From positions 372,001 to 436,000 of the forward strand of contig NC_020829.1 of assembly GCF_000349845.1 (NCBI RefSeq): a stretch of DNA of 64,000 nucleotides, read 5' to 3'. A program made the position numbers and the translations under genes. This DNA is from Pseudomonas sp. ATCC 13867 (GTDB taxonomy: Bacteria; Pseudomonadota; Gammaproteobacteria; Pseudomonadales; Pseudomonadaceae). The notes beneath the pieces were generated by a model, which did no database searches, was not told the DNA's origin, and saw nothing but the letters and a program-made list of their open reading frames with translations. Position 1 is the first letter of the stretch. Every line of letters starts with the position of its first letter. Below are positions 36,820 to 46,452 of the stretch, piece after piece.

Positions 36820-39800
36820 ATGGGTGATCGGCACGATTATGTCGCCCTGGAATGGGTAAAAGGCGAGATTGCCGAAACGCTCAAGCAGGCGCGGCAGGCG
36901 CTCGAATCCTACGTCGAGAATCCCCAGGACCCGACGCGGATAGGCTTTTGCCTCGCCTATATCCACCAGGTGCGGGGCACCCTGCAGATGGTGGAGTTCT
37001 ACGGCGCGGCACTGCTGGCCGAGGAAATGGAGCACCTGACCCAGGCGCTGATCGACCAGCGCGTCACCAGCCAGGGCGAAGCGCTGGAAGTGCTGATGCA
37101 GGCGATCCTGCAGCTGCCGGTGTACCTGGATCGCATCCAGAGCGCCCGCCGCGACCTGCCGATGGTGGTGCTGCCGCTGCTCAACGACCTGCGCACCGCC
37201 CGTGGCGAGAAGCTGCTGTCGGAAACCAGCCTGTTCGCCCCCGATCTCTCCCGCAGCGCCTCGGCGCTGCCGGTGGATGCCCTGGCGCGCCTGCGCACCG
37301 CCGAGTTCCCGGCGCTGCTGCGCAAGCTGCGGCAGATGCTGCAGGTCGCCCTGGTGGGCGTCATCCGCAACCAGGACCTGCCGACCAACCTGGGCTACAT
37401 GGCGCGCGTCTTCGCCCGCCTGGAATCCCTGTGCAAGGACGCCCCGCTGGGCCGCCTGTGGGTGATCGCCTCGGCCATCGTCGAAGGCCTGGCCAACGGC
37501 AGCATCGCCAACGGCACCTCCATGCGCAACCTGCTGCGCCAGGTCGACCGCGAGTTCAAGCGCCTGGTCGACCAGGGCGCCGACGCCATGAACCAGCCGG
37601 CGCCGGACGAACTGATCAAGAACCTGCTGTTCTACGTGGCCAAGGCCTCCGGCCAGTCGCCGCGCGTGCGTGCGGTGAAGGACGAGTACCGCCTGGACGA
37701 CGCCCTGCCCGGCGAGGCGGTGGTCGATGAGGAACGCGCCCGCCTGGCCGGCCCGGACCGCGACGCCATGCGCTCGGTGGTGGGGGCGCTGTGCGAGGAG
37801 CTGGTGCGGGTCAAGGACAGCCTCGACCTCTTCGTGCGCAGCGACCGCAGCGTGGTGGGCGAGCTGGAAAGCCTGCTGGCGCCGCTCAAGCAGATCGCCG
37901 ATACCCTCGCGGTGCTGGGCTTCGGCCAGCCGCGCAAGGTCATCCTCGACCAGATCGAGGTGGTCGGCGCCCTGGCGCGCGGCCAGCGCAAGCCGGATGA
38001 CGCAACGCTGATGGACGTGGCCGGCGCGCTGCTCTACGTCGAAGCGACCCTGGCCGGCATGGTCGGCCCGAGCGAAGCGCCGGGCAGCGAGGAAAGCCGC
38101 CTGCCGACCACCGATGTCGAGCAGATCCACCAGGTGGTGATAAAGGAAGCGCGCAATGGCCTGGAACTGGCCAAGGACGCGATCATCGAGTTCATCGCCT
38201 CGCAGTGGAACCACGAACACCTGGCCCGTGTGCCGGAGCTGCTGACGCAGGTGCGCGGCGGCCTGGCGATGATCTCCCAGGAGCGCGCCGCCCGGCTGCT
38301 GGAAGCCTGCAACCGCTATATCCAGGAACAGCTGCTGGTGCGCCAGGCCGTGCCGGACTGGCACAGTCTCGACACCCTGGCCGACGCCATGACCGGCGTC
38401 GAGTACTACCTGGAGCGCCTGTCCGAGGACCAGGGCACCCAGAGCGACCTGATTCTCGACGTCGCCGAGGAGAGCCTGGAAAGCCTGGGCTATTCCCTCA
38501 AGCCGCGTCCGTCGATCCTCGATGCCGTCGAGCCGCCGGCTCCGGCGCCGCTGGACAATCCGCTGGACGAAATCGACGTGCTCGCCAGCGCGGCCCTGTC
38601 CGCCGAGCTCGGCGTCGAAGCGGCACTGCCGGAGGCACCCCGCACCGAACTGGTGGAAGCGTTGCCGGGCGTTCCCGTGGAGGATTTCAGCGCCCTGCCG
38701 ATGCCGGACGAGCCGAGTCCTGGCGAAGTCCCGGCGCCCGCCGACCCGCTGGCCGATCTCGGAGTCTGGGAGCTGGACGAGCGCGAGCCGATCACCACGC
38801 CGGAGCCGAGCGAACCGGTCTGGGAGCTGGACAGCATCGCCGAGCCCGTGGCCTCGGAGGAGAACCTTTGGGACACGCTCGACCTGGGCAGCGCGCCTGG
38901 CCAGCCTGAAGATCCGAGCGAGACGCCGGCCGAAACCGCCAGCGCCGAACCGGGCTGGTTGCTTGAGCCGGTGGGCGAAACCGCCCCCACCACCGAATCG
39001 ACCGCGTCCGCCCCGGCGGACGCGCTGAACTGGGACATCGAACTGCCCGCCGCCGAACAGCCGCTGGTCAGCGATGATAACTGGATCCTCGGCGAACTGT
39101 CCGAGGCGCCCGCCGTGGCCGAGGGCGTCGACCTCAGCCTGGATGCGCCTTTGGCGCTGGACGAACTGCCCGGCAGCGTCGAACCGGTTGCCCCGGCGGA
39201 CGCGCTGAGCTGGGACCTCGAACTGCCCGCCGCCGAACAGCCGCTGGTCAGCGATGATAACTGGACCCTCGGCGAACTGTCCGAGGCGCCCGCCGTGGCC
39301 GAGGGCGTCGACCTCAGCCTGGATGCGCCTTTGGCGCTGGACGAACTGCCCGGCAGCGTCGAACCGGTTGCCCCGGCGGACGCGCTGAGCTGGGACCTCG
39401 AGCTGCCCGCCGCCGAACAGCCGCTGGTCAGCGATGACAACTGGACCCTCGGTGAGTCGTCCGAGACGCCCGCCGTGGCCGAGGGCGTCGACTTCAGCCT
39501 GGATGCGCCGCTGGAGCTGGAAAGCCTGACGCTAGAGGGCGCTGACGAACCGCTCGCGCCGGTGGAGGACTGGAGCGAGCTGGACATCGCCGACCTCGAC
39601 CTGCCGGAAATCGAGCTGCCGAGCCCGCCGCTGGTGGTGGAGCCGGTCGGCGAAACGCTTGAGAAACCGCTGTCCCTCGCCGAGGTGATGGCTGCGCCGA
39701 CCCAGGCGATCAACCCGCCGGCGCAGGATGTGCCGCCCAGCCTGCTGCCGCCGCCCGCCGACGAAGAGCCGATGGACGAAGAGCTGCGCGAGGTCTTCAT

Positions 39801-42800
39801 CGAAGAGGCCGGCGAGGTGCTGGAAACCATCGGCGCCCATCTGCCGGCCTGGCTGGCGGATGGCGACGAGCGCGACGCGCTGACCGAGATCCGCCGCGCC
39901 TTCCATACCCTCAAGGGCAGCGGGCGGATGGTTCGCGCGCTGGTGATCGGCGAGCTGGCCTGGTCCATCGAAAACCTGCTCAACCGTGTGCTCGATCGCA
40001 GCATTTCCGCGACGCCCGCCGTACAGCAGGTGGTCCAGGACGTGGTTGCGCTGATGCCGGAGCTGGTCGAGGAGTTTGCCGCCAACGCCCAGCGCCAGCG
40101 TGACGATGTCGATCGCCTGGCCGCCACCGCGCATGCCCTGGCCAAGGGGCAGCCGGTCCCGCCGCCCCGTGGCGGGCAGCCGGAAGCCGGCGCCGAGGGC
40201 GACCGCGCGAACGTTGTGCCGAACGGCGTCGAGGTGGACGGCGAAAGCCTCGATCCGCAGTTGCTGGACATCTTCCGCAACGAGGCGGAAACCCATCTGG
40301 AAACCCTGGTCGGCTTCCTCGCCGATTGCGCGCAGCAGTTGCCGCAGCCGGTGACCGACGACCTGCAGCGCGCCCTGCATACCCTCAAGGGCAGCGCGCA
40401 CATGGCCGGCATCCTGCCGATCGCCGAAATCGCCACGCCGCTCGAGCGGCTGATGAAAGAGTTCAAGACCAACCTGCTGCAGATCGACCTGCGCGAGGCC
40501 GAATTGCTGCACGGCGCCGAGCGCCTGTTCCGGGTTGGCCTGGATCAACTGCTGGAAGGTCACCCGCTGGCGCCCATCGACGGCAGCACCGAGCTGCTGG
40601 CGCGCATCGCCCAGGTCCACCAGGAGCGCCTGGAGGCCGCCGAGGCCAAGCGTCGCGGCGAAAGCGGCGAGGGCAGCGATCCGAAGCTGATCGGCGTGTT
40701 CCTCGCCGAGGGCATGGACATCCTGCTGGACGCCGAAGACCTGCTGCGGCGCTGGCGCGAACACCCGCAGGAGCGCCAGGAGCTGGGCGCCCTGCACGAT
40801 GAACTGGAAACCCTCAGCCGAGGGGCGCAGATGGCCGAGCTGCCGCAGATGGCCGAGCTGGCCGATGCGCTGCTGGCGGTCTATGGCGCGGTGCAGCAGG
40901 GCCGCCTGGAGGTTGGCGAGGCCTTCTTCAGCGCCGCCGAGGACGCGCACGAAGCGCTGATCGGCATGATGGACCAGGTCGCCGCGGCCCTGCAGGTCAG
41001 CCCGCGCGCGGAACAGGTCGATGCGCTGTGCCGCCTGCTGGACTCGGCGCCCACTGAGCCGGAGCAGGACTTCGTCGATCTGGAGAGTCTGACCGCCGAG
41101 GATTTCCCGCCCGAAGACGAAGAGTTCCTGCTCGATACCCGGCCCGTGGCCGAGGATGACCTGCCGGACGGCCTGACCTGGCCGCCGCGCGGCGAGAACG
41201 CCGAACAGGCGCGTCACGCCGATGACGACGAAGTCATCACCGCCGCCGACCCGCGCCCGCACGCCGCGCCGCAGCATCCGCCGCAAGCGCTGGACGAGGA
41301 AATGGTCGCGATCTTCCTCGAAGAGGCGGTGGATATCCTGGATAACGCCGGCCAGGCGCTGGAGAAGTGGCTGCAGTCGCCGGATGCCCTGGCGGCCCTG
41401 TCGACCCTGCAGCGCGACCTGCACACCCTCAAGGGTGGCGCGCGCATGGCCGAGATCCGCGAGATCGGCGACCTCTCCCACGAACTCGAATCGCTTTACG
41501 AAGGACTGCTGGACCATCGCTTCCAGCACAGCCCGGCGCTGGGCGATCTGCTGCGCACCTGCCACGACCGCCTGGCGACCCAGCTCGACCAGTTGCAGGC
41601 CGGCCAGGCGCTGACCGATCCGGCCGACCTGGTGCAGACCATCCGCACCTTCCGGCAGAACCCGTCCGCCGGGCTGAGCGCCCTGCTGTCCCAGACCCCG
41701 CTCGACGCGGAAGCGGAGCAGGCGCCGCTCGAACAGGCGATCGAACTGCCCGCCGACGCCGAGCTGGAAAGCGACGCCGAGAGCGCTGAACAAGCGTCGG
41801 CGGCGCTGCCGGAGATCGACCTGCAGTCCTTCCTCGACAAGGCCGAGGCGGGCATTGACGAAACACCGCCGGCGATCGTGCCGGAACCCGTCGTCGACGC
41901 CGGCTACGAGCTGGACGACGAGCACGACCAGGAGCTGGTGGAAATCTTCCTGGAGGAAGGTTTCGACATCCTCGAAAGTTCCTCCGGCGCCCTGCAGCGC
42001 TGGATGGACAACGTCGACAACAGCCTCGAACTCGAAGCCTTGCAGCGCGATCTGCACACCCTCAAGGGCGGCGCGCGGATGGCCGAGATCCGCCCCATCG
42101 GCGACCTCGCCCATGAACTGGAGTTTCTCTACGAAGGCCTGTGCGGCGGGCGCCTGCGTGCCAGCCCCGGGCTCTTCGAACTGCTGCAGCGTTGCCATGA
42201 CCGTCTCGCGGAGATGCTCGAGGCCGTCCAGGGGCACCGGCGGATTCCGGAGGGCGACTCGCTGATCGAGGCGATCCGCCGATTTCGCGCCAACCCCGAC
42301 GAGCAACTGAGCATCCCCAGCAGCGTCAGCCTGCAGGCGCTGAGCGCCGAGCCGAACCTGCCGGAAGGCCCGGAAGCGGACATCCTCGACATCTTCCTCG
42401 AAGAAGCCGACGACCTGCTCGAGAGCATGGAGCAGGCCCTGGGCCGCTGGGACGGCGAGCGCGAGAACGGCGCGCTGGACGAGCTGCTGCGCATTCTCCA
42501 CACCCTCAAGGGCGGCGCTCGCCTGGCCGGCCAGAGCGCTCTGGGCGATCTGGCCCACGACCTCGAACAGCACCTGTCCGAGGCCCAGCAACAGGGCGCG
42601 CCCTGGCCGGAAAGCCTGCTGCTGGACGTGCAGTCCGGCTTCGAAGGGCTGCAGGCCGAAGTCGACCAGTTGCGCCAGCACCTGGGCGAGGCCGAGGCGC
42701 CCGCTGCGCCGACGCCGCTTCAGCCCGAGCCGCAGACGCTGCCGGCGGTGCTGCCCGACGCGATCATGGCCGCGGTCGAAGCGCCGCGCGTCGAGGCGCC

Positions 42801-44727
42801 GGTGGTACTGCCGTTCGTGCGCCGCGCCCAGGAGGCCGCCCAGGAAGCCGCCGCCCGCCGTGCGCCGCAGGAACTGGTGAAGGTCCCCGCGCAACTGCTC
42901 GAAGGCCTGGTCAACCTCGCCGGCGAAACCTCGATCTTCCGGGGCCGCGTCGAGCAGCAGGTGAGCGACGTCGGCTCGACCCTGACGGAAATGGAAGCCA
43001 CCATCGAGCGGGTGCGCGACCAGTTGCGCCGTCTGGACACCGAAACCCAGGCGCAGATCCTCTCGCGTCACCAGGCTGACGCCGAGCGCGCCGGCTACGA
43101 AGACTTCGACCCGCTGGAAATGGACCGCTACTCGCAGTTGCAGCAGCTCTCGCGCGCACTGTTCGAGTCCGCGTCCGACTTGTTCGACCTGAAGGAAACC
43201 CTGGCCGCGAAGAACCGCGACGCCGAGACCCTGCTGCTGCAACAGGCACGGGTCAACACCGAGCTGCAGGAAGGCCTGATGCGCACCCGCATGGTGCCGT
43301 TCGACCGCCTGGTGCCGCGCCTGCGCCGGATCGTCCGCCAGGTGGCAAACGAGCTGGGCAAGCAGGTCGAGTTCGTGGTCAGCAACGCCGAAGGCGAAAT
43401 GGACCGCACGGTGCTCGAACGCATCGTCGCGCCGCTGGAGCACATGCTGCGCAACGCGGTGGACCACGGTATCGAGTCCGGCGAGGCGCGCCGCCTGGCC
43501 GGCAAGCCGGAAGTCGGCACCATCCGCCTGACCCTCGGCCGCGAGGGTGGCGACATCCTCCTGACCCTGGGCGACGACGGCGGCGGCATTCGCCTCGACG
43601 CGGTGCGGCGCAAGGCCATCGAACGCGGCCTGATGACCGACGACAGCGACCTGACCGACCACGAGGTGCTGCAGTTCATCCTCGAGGCCGGCTTCACTAC
43701 CGCCGAGAAGATCACGCAGATTTCCGGCCGTGGCGTCGGCATGGACGTCGCTGCCTCCGAAGTGAAGCAACTGGGCGGCTCCATCAGCATCCACTCGACG
43801 CTGGGCGAGGGCACGCACTTCAACATCCGCCTGCCGTTCACCGTGTCGGTGAACCGCGCGCTGATGGTGCTTTCCGGCGAGGACCTGTACGCCCTGCCGC
43901 TGAACACCATCGAAGGCATCGTGCGGGTTTCCCCCTACGAGCTGGAGGCGCTCTACGAGCAGGCCGCAGCCGAGGGCAACGCCGCGCCGCGCTTCGAATA
44001 CGCCGGCCAGGGCTACGAGCTGAAATACCTGGGCGATCTGCTCAACAACGGCCAGCACCCGAAGCTGGTGGGCCAGTCGCTGCCGCTGCCGGTGATTCTG
44101 GTGCGCTCGGCGGACCACGCCGTGGCGGTGCAGGTCGACGCCCTGGCGGGCTCCCGCGAAATCGTGGTGAAGAGCCTCGGTGCGCAGTTCGCCGGGGTCG
44201 CCGGCATCTCCGGCGCGACCATCCTCGGCGACGGCCGCGTGGTGGTGATTCTCGACCTGCTGGCGACCATCCGCGTGCGCCATGCGCACGCCCTGCAGGC
44301 GCAGCCGCGCCGCCAGCTGGCGGGGCCGGCCGTGGCGGAAATCGAGCATCAGCGCCCGACCCTGGTCATGGTGGTGGACGACTCGGTCACCGTGCGCAAG
44401 GTCACCAGCCGCCTGCTGGAACGCAACGGCATGAACGTGCTGACCGCCAAGGACGGGGTCGACGCCATCGCCCAACTGCAGGACCACAAGCCCGACATCA
44501 TGCTGCTGGACATCGAGATGCCGCGCATGGACGGCTTCGAGGTGGCGACCCTGGTGCGCCACGACGAGCAACTCAAGGATCTGCCGATCATCATGATCAC
44601 CTCGCGTACCGGCGAGAAGCACCGCGACCGTGCCCTGGCCATCGGGGTCAACCAGTACCTGGGCAAGCCGTACCAGGAAAGCGAACTGCTGGAGAGCATC
44701 CTGAGCCTGGTGAAGTCCCATGTCTGA
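36820..44727 (+). CDS. chpA: Hybrid chemotaxis kinase ChpA with multiple phosphotransfer domains
   Basis: Central CheA-type kinase of the Pil-Chp system (2635 aa from the ATG at 36820, GGAG 5 bp upstream; an in-frame ATG at 36805 is less likely). Phosphotransfer modules have His at H49 (YIHQVRGT), H1029 (FHTLKGS), H1187, H1535, H1746 and H1894 (LHTLKGG type). A Thr replaces His at T476 (LLTQVRGG), and Glu is found at E1330 (LETLSRGA). The kinase core follows: dimerisation from about 2025, HATPase N box HMLRNAVDHG (N2212), CheW-like domain (about 2340-2475) and REC domain with D2564. A Glu/Pro/Ala-rich linker (about 560-990) contains three 60-residue repeats. The reported P. aeruginosa protein is shorter, about 2470 aa (from memory). 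Confidence 0.98.
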   Translation: MGDRHDYVALEWVKGEIAETLKQARQALESYVENPQDPTRIGFCLAYIHQVRGTLQMVEFYGAALLAEEMEHLTQALIDQRVTSQGEALEVLMQAILQLPVYLDRIQSARRDLPMVVLPLLNDLRTARGEKLLSETSLFAPDLSRSASALPVDALARLRTAEFPALLRKLRQMLQVALVGVIRNQDLPTNLGYMARVFARLESLCKDAPLGRLWVIASAIVEGLANGSIANGTSMRNLLRQVDREFKRLVDQGADAMNQPAPDELIKNLLFYVAKASGQSPRVRAVKDEYRLDDALPGEAVVDEERARLAGPDRDAMRSVVGALCEELVRVKDSLDLFVRSDRSVVGELESLLAPLKQIADTLAVLGFGQPRKVILDQIEVVGALARGQRKPDDATLMDVAGALLYVEATLAGMVGPSEAPGSEESRLPTTDVEQIHQVVIKEARNGLELAKDAIIEFIASQWNHEHLARVPELLTQVRGGLAMISQERAARLLEACNRYIQEQLLVRQAVPDWHSLDTLADAMTGVEYYLERLSEDQGTQSDLILDVAEESLESLGYSLKPRPSILDAVEPPAPAPLDNPLDEIDVLASAALSAELGVEAALPEAPRTELVEALPGVPVEDFSALPMPDEPSPGEVPAPADPLADLGVWELDEREPITTPEPSEPVWELDSIAEPVASEENLWDTLDLGSAPGQPEDPSETPAETASAEPGWLLEPVGETAPTTESTASAPADALNWDIELPAAEQPLVSDDNWILGELSEAPAVAEGVDLSLDAPLALDELPGSVEPVAPADALSWDLELPAAEQPLVSDDNWTLGELSEAPAVAEGVDLSLDAPLALDELPGSVEPVAPADALSWDLELPAAEQPLVSDDNWTLGESSETPAVAEGVDFSLDAPLELESLTLEGADEPLAPVEDWSELDIADLDLPEIELPSPPLVVEPVGETLEKPLSLAEVMAAPTQAINPPAQDVPPSLLPPPADEEPMDEELREVFIEEAGEVLETIGAHLPAWLADGDERDALTEIRRAFHTLKGSGRMVRALVIGELAWSIENLLNRVLDRSISATPAVQQVVQDVVALMPELVEEFAANAQRQRDDVDRLAATAHALAKGQPVPPPRGGQPEAGAEGDRANVVPNGVEVDGESLDPQLLDIFRNEAETHLETLVGFLADCAQQLPQPVTDDLQRALHTLKGSAHMAGILPIAEIATPLERLMKEFKTNLLQIDLREAELLHGAERLFRVGLDQLLEGHPLAPIDGSTELLARIAQVHQERLEAAEAKRRGESGEGSDPKLIGVFLAEGMDILLDAEDLLRRWREHPQERQELGALHDELETLSRGAQMAELPQMAELADALLAVYGAVQQGRLEVGEAFFSAAEDAHEALIGMMDQVAAALQVSPRAEQVDALCRLLDSAPTEPEQDFVDLESLTAEDFPPEDEEFLLDTRPVAEDDLPDGLTWPPRGENAEQARHADDDEVITAADPRPHAAPQHPPQALDEEMVAIFLEEAVDILDNAGQALEKWLQSPDALAALSTLQRDLHTLKGGARMAEIREIGDLSHELESLYEGLLDHRFQHSPALGDLLRTCHDRLATQLDQLQAGQALTDPADLVQTIRTFRQNPSAGLSALLSQTPLDAEAEQAPLEQAIELPADAELESDAESAEQASAALPEIDLQSFLDKAEAGIDETPPAIVPEPVVDAGYELDDEHDQELVEIFLEEGFDILESSSGALQRWMDNVDNSLELEALQRDLHTLKGGARMAEIRPIGDLAHELEFLYEGLCGGRLRASPGLFELLQRCHDRLAEMLEAVQGHRRIPEGDSLIEAIRRFRANPDEQLSIPSSVSLQALSAEPNLPEGPEADILDIFLEEADDLLESMEQALGRWDGERENGALDELLRILHTLKGGARLAGQSALGDLAHDLEQHLSEAQQQGAPWPESLLLDVQSGFEGLQAEVDQLRQHLGEAEAPAAPTPLQPEPQTLPAVLPDAIMAAVEAPRVEAPVVLPFVRRAQEAAQEAAARRAPQELVKVPAQLLEGLVNLAGETSIFRGRVEQQVSDVGSTLTEMEATIERVRDQLRRLDTETQAQILSRHQADAERAGYEDFDPLEMDRYSQLQQLSRALFESASDLFDLKETLAAKNRDAETLLLQQARVNTELQEGLMRTRMVPFDRLVPRLRRIVRQVANELGKQVEFVVSNAEGEMDRTVLERIVAPLEHMLRNAVDHGIESGEARRLAGKPEVGTIRLTLGREGGDILLTLGDDGGGIRLDAVRRKAIERGLMTDDSDLTDHEVLQFILEAGFTTAEKITQISGRGVGMDVAASEVKQLGGSISIHSTLGEGTHFNIRLPFTVSVNRALMVLSGEDLYALPLNTIEGIVRVSPYELEALYEQAAAEGNAAPRFEYAGQGYELKYLGDLLNNGQHPKLVGQSLPLPVILVRSADHAVAVQVDALAGSREIVVKSLGAQFAGVAGISGATILGDGRVVVILDLLATIRVRHAHALQAQPRRQLAGPAVAEIEHQRPTLVMVVDDSVTVRKVTSRLLERNGMNVLTAKDGVDAIAQLQDHKPDIMLLDIEMPRMDGFEVATLVRHDEQLKDLPIIMITSRTGEKHRDRALAIGVNQYLGKPYQESELLESILSLVKSHV
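39011..39550 (+). repeat. Threefold 180-bp tandem repeat inside chpA
   Basis: Units at 39011-39190, 39191-39370 and 39371-39550, each encoding 60 residues of the form DALsWDlELPAAEQPLVSDD... Units 1 and 2 are almost identical at the DNA level; unit 3 diverges in its last third (after about 39450). The repeat is in frame and lies in the acidic linker before the H1029 module. Confidence 0.95.
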
Positions 44728-45754
44728 GCAGAGCACGCCGCGCATTGCGGTGATCGCCGACACCTCGCTGCAGCGCCATGTGCTGGGGCAGGCCCTGGCC
44801 GGCCACGGCTACCAGGTGGTGCTCAACGCCGACCCGGCGCGCCTGGACGGCGAACAGCTGGACGCCTGCGAGACCGACCTGTGGCTGGTGGACCTGGCGC
44901 AGCAGGAAGACTCGCCGCTGGTGGACAACCTGCTGGAACAGTCGCGGGTTCCCGTGTTGTTCGGCGAGGGGTACGCGCCGGAGCGGCATTCCGAACATTA
45001 TCCGCGCTGGGAGCGGCGGCTGGTGTCCAAGCTGCGCAAGCTGGTGGGCGACCCCAGCGCCGGCGTGGGCCGCAGCCTCGCCGCGCTGCTCGATGAAGCG
45101 CAGCGGCCCAGCCGCGTGGCGCTGCCCGACGATCTTGCGGCATCGCCGCTCAAGGCCGGCGAGCCGGCCGCACAGGTCTGGCTGCTGGCGGCGTCGCTGG
45201 GGGGGCCGGCGGCGGTGAAGGCGTTCCTCGATGCGCTGCCCGGCGCCTTGCCGGTCGGCTTCCTCTATGCCCAGCACATCGATCCGGCGTTCGAGGCCAA
45301 TCTGCCGCAGGCGGTCGGCCGTCACAGCCAGTGGCATGTGAACACCGTGCGCAATGGCGACCCGGTGCGGTGCGGCGAAGTGGTGGTGGTGCCGATCAGC
45401 CAGGAGCTGGGGTTCGACGGCGAAGCGCGGATGCGCGTTCTGGAGCGTGCCTGGCCGGAGCCCTACAGCCCGTCCATCGACCAGATGATGCTCAACCTCG
45501 CCCAGCAGTACGGCGAGCGCTGCGGCGTGATCGTCTTCAGCGGCATGTGCAGCGACGGCAGCGCGGCGGCCGCCTACGTGCGCCGGCAGGGCGCGGAAAT
45601 CTGGACCCAGCGCGCCGACAGCTGCGCCTGTTCGAGCATGCCCGACAGCCTGCGCGAGGGTGGCTACAGTACGCTGTCCGCCGACCCGCGCGAGCTGGCG
45701 GCGGCGCTGGTCAACCATCTGGCCGCGCAGTGCGTGGCCGAAGTGACGCAATGA
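44720..45754 (+). CDS. chpB: Chemoreceptor methylesterase ChpB (CheB family)
   Basis: Demethylates PilJ to adapt the Pil-Chp response (344 aa). The C-terminal CheB domain has the triad S159 (LLAASLGGPAAV), H186 (LYAQHIDPAF) and D279 (FSGMCSDGS). The N-terminal ~115 residues look like a degenerate receiver: a single acidic residue in VIADTS and a possible acceptor in LWLVDLA (D58). The start overlaps the chpA stop by 8 bp. Confidence 0.95.
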   Translation: MSEQSTPRIAVIADTSLQRHVLGQALAGHGYQVVLNADPARLDGEQLDACETDLWLVDLAQQEDSPLVDNLLEQSRVPVLFGEGYAPERHSEHYPRWERRLVSKLRKLVGDPSAGVGRSLAALLDEAQRPSRVALPDDLAASPLKAGEPAAQVWLLAASLGGPAAVKAFLDALPGALPVGFLYAQHIDPAFEANLPQAVGRHSQWHVNTVRNGDPVRCGEVVVVPISQELGFDGEARMRVLERAWPEPYSPSIDQMMLNLAQQYGERCGVIVFSGMCSDGSAAAAYVRRQGAEIWTQRADSCACSSMPDSLREGGYSTLSADPRELAAALVNHLAAQCVAEVTQ

Positions 45755-45782
45755 GACAGCCGGTCAACAGCGGAGTGGTGCG

Positions 45783-46283
45783 ATGAGTGATCTTCCCGTG
45801 GTCAAGGAAGGCGGCCAGTCCGCCGTGGCAGCCAACGCCGGACCGGTGAGCCTGACCGGCCTGCTGGTGCCGCTGGCCGACCGCAACCTGCTGCTGCCCA
45901 ACGTGGCGGTGGCCGAGTTGATCACCTACCGCGCGCCGCACCCGGTGGAAGGGTTGCCGTCCTGGTACCTGGGTCAGGTGGCCTGGCGCGACCTGCGCCT
46001 GCCGCTGCTGTCCTTCGAGGCAGCCTCCGACGGCCAGGCGCAGGTCAGCGCCGGCGCCCGCGTACTGGTGCTCAACGCCCTCGGCGGCCGGGCCAGCGTC
46101 AAGTTCCTCGCCCTGCTGGTGCAGGGCATTCCGCGTTCGCTGAAGGTCGGTACCGATTTGCAGCGCGCCAATGTGCCGCTGGCGCCGCTGGAGCTGGACG
46201 CGGTGAACCTGGGCGACGAGCAGGCACGCATCCCCGACCTGGTCGCGCTGGAGCAGATGCTGGCCGATTCCGGCCTGATCTGA
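45783..46283 (+). CDS. chpC: CheW-like protein ChpC
   Basis: Second CheW-domain adaptor of the cluster (166 aa), reported to couple additional inputs to twitching in P. aeruginosa. After a short leader the CheW fold runs from LTGLLVPLADRNLLLPNVAVAELI through LPSWYLGQVAWRDLRLPLLSFE to the C-terminal strands. GGAG precedes the ATG and the gap from chpB is 28 bp. It is the last intact gene of the operon here; chpD and chpE do not follow. Confidence 0.92.
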   Translation: MSDLPVVKEGGQSAVAANAGPVSLTGLLVPLADRNLLLPNVAVAELITYRAPHPVEGLPSWYLGQVAWRDLRLPLLSFEAASDGQAQVSAGARVLVLNALGGRASVKFLALLVQGIPRSLKVGTDLQRANVPLAPLELDAVNLGDEQARIPDLVALEQMLADSGLI

Positions 46284-46284
46284 A

Positions 46285-46452
46285 GCCGCCTGGGCGCGCC
46301 CTGGCGCCCCATCCGCCTGTTCGGTGCTCTGCTGCTTCTGCTGTGCGGCGCTGGTGGACTGGCTGAGGCACAACGCCTCGCCGTGCTGGCAGCGGATGAG
46401 CCATGCGTTGTGCGGGTTGGTGTTGGCGGGGTTGGCGTTGCGGGGAATCTGA
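46285..46452 (+). pseudogene. Probable C-terminal remnant of chpE (LysE/RhtB family)
   Basis: Immediately after chpC an open frame without a start codon ends at 46452. It encodes ...CCAALVDWLRHNASPCWQRMSHALCGLVLAGLALRGI, which resembles the last membrane helix and tail of LysE-type transporters such as ChpE. The preceding helix (RLFGALLLLLCGAG) is readable in a neighbouring frame, which suggests a frameshift. In P. aeruginosa chpD and chpE follow chpC. The match is by eye only. Confidence 0.4.

Noticed and set aside
33686..38364. Long minus-strand frames (773 and 892 codons) opposite pilJ-pilK-chpA
   Set aside because: They overlap well-supported genes on the other strand and have shadow-frame composition without any family motif.
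39532..44763. A 1743-codon open frame on the minus strand opposite chpA
   Set aside because: It mirrors the GC-rich codon structure of chpA, has shadow-type composition (His, Gln, Arg and Leu rich), no ribosome-binding site and no recognisable domain.
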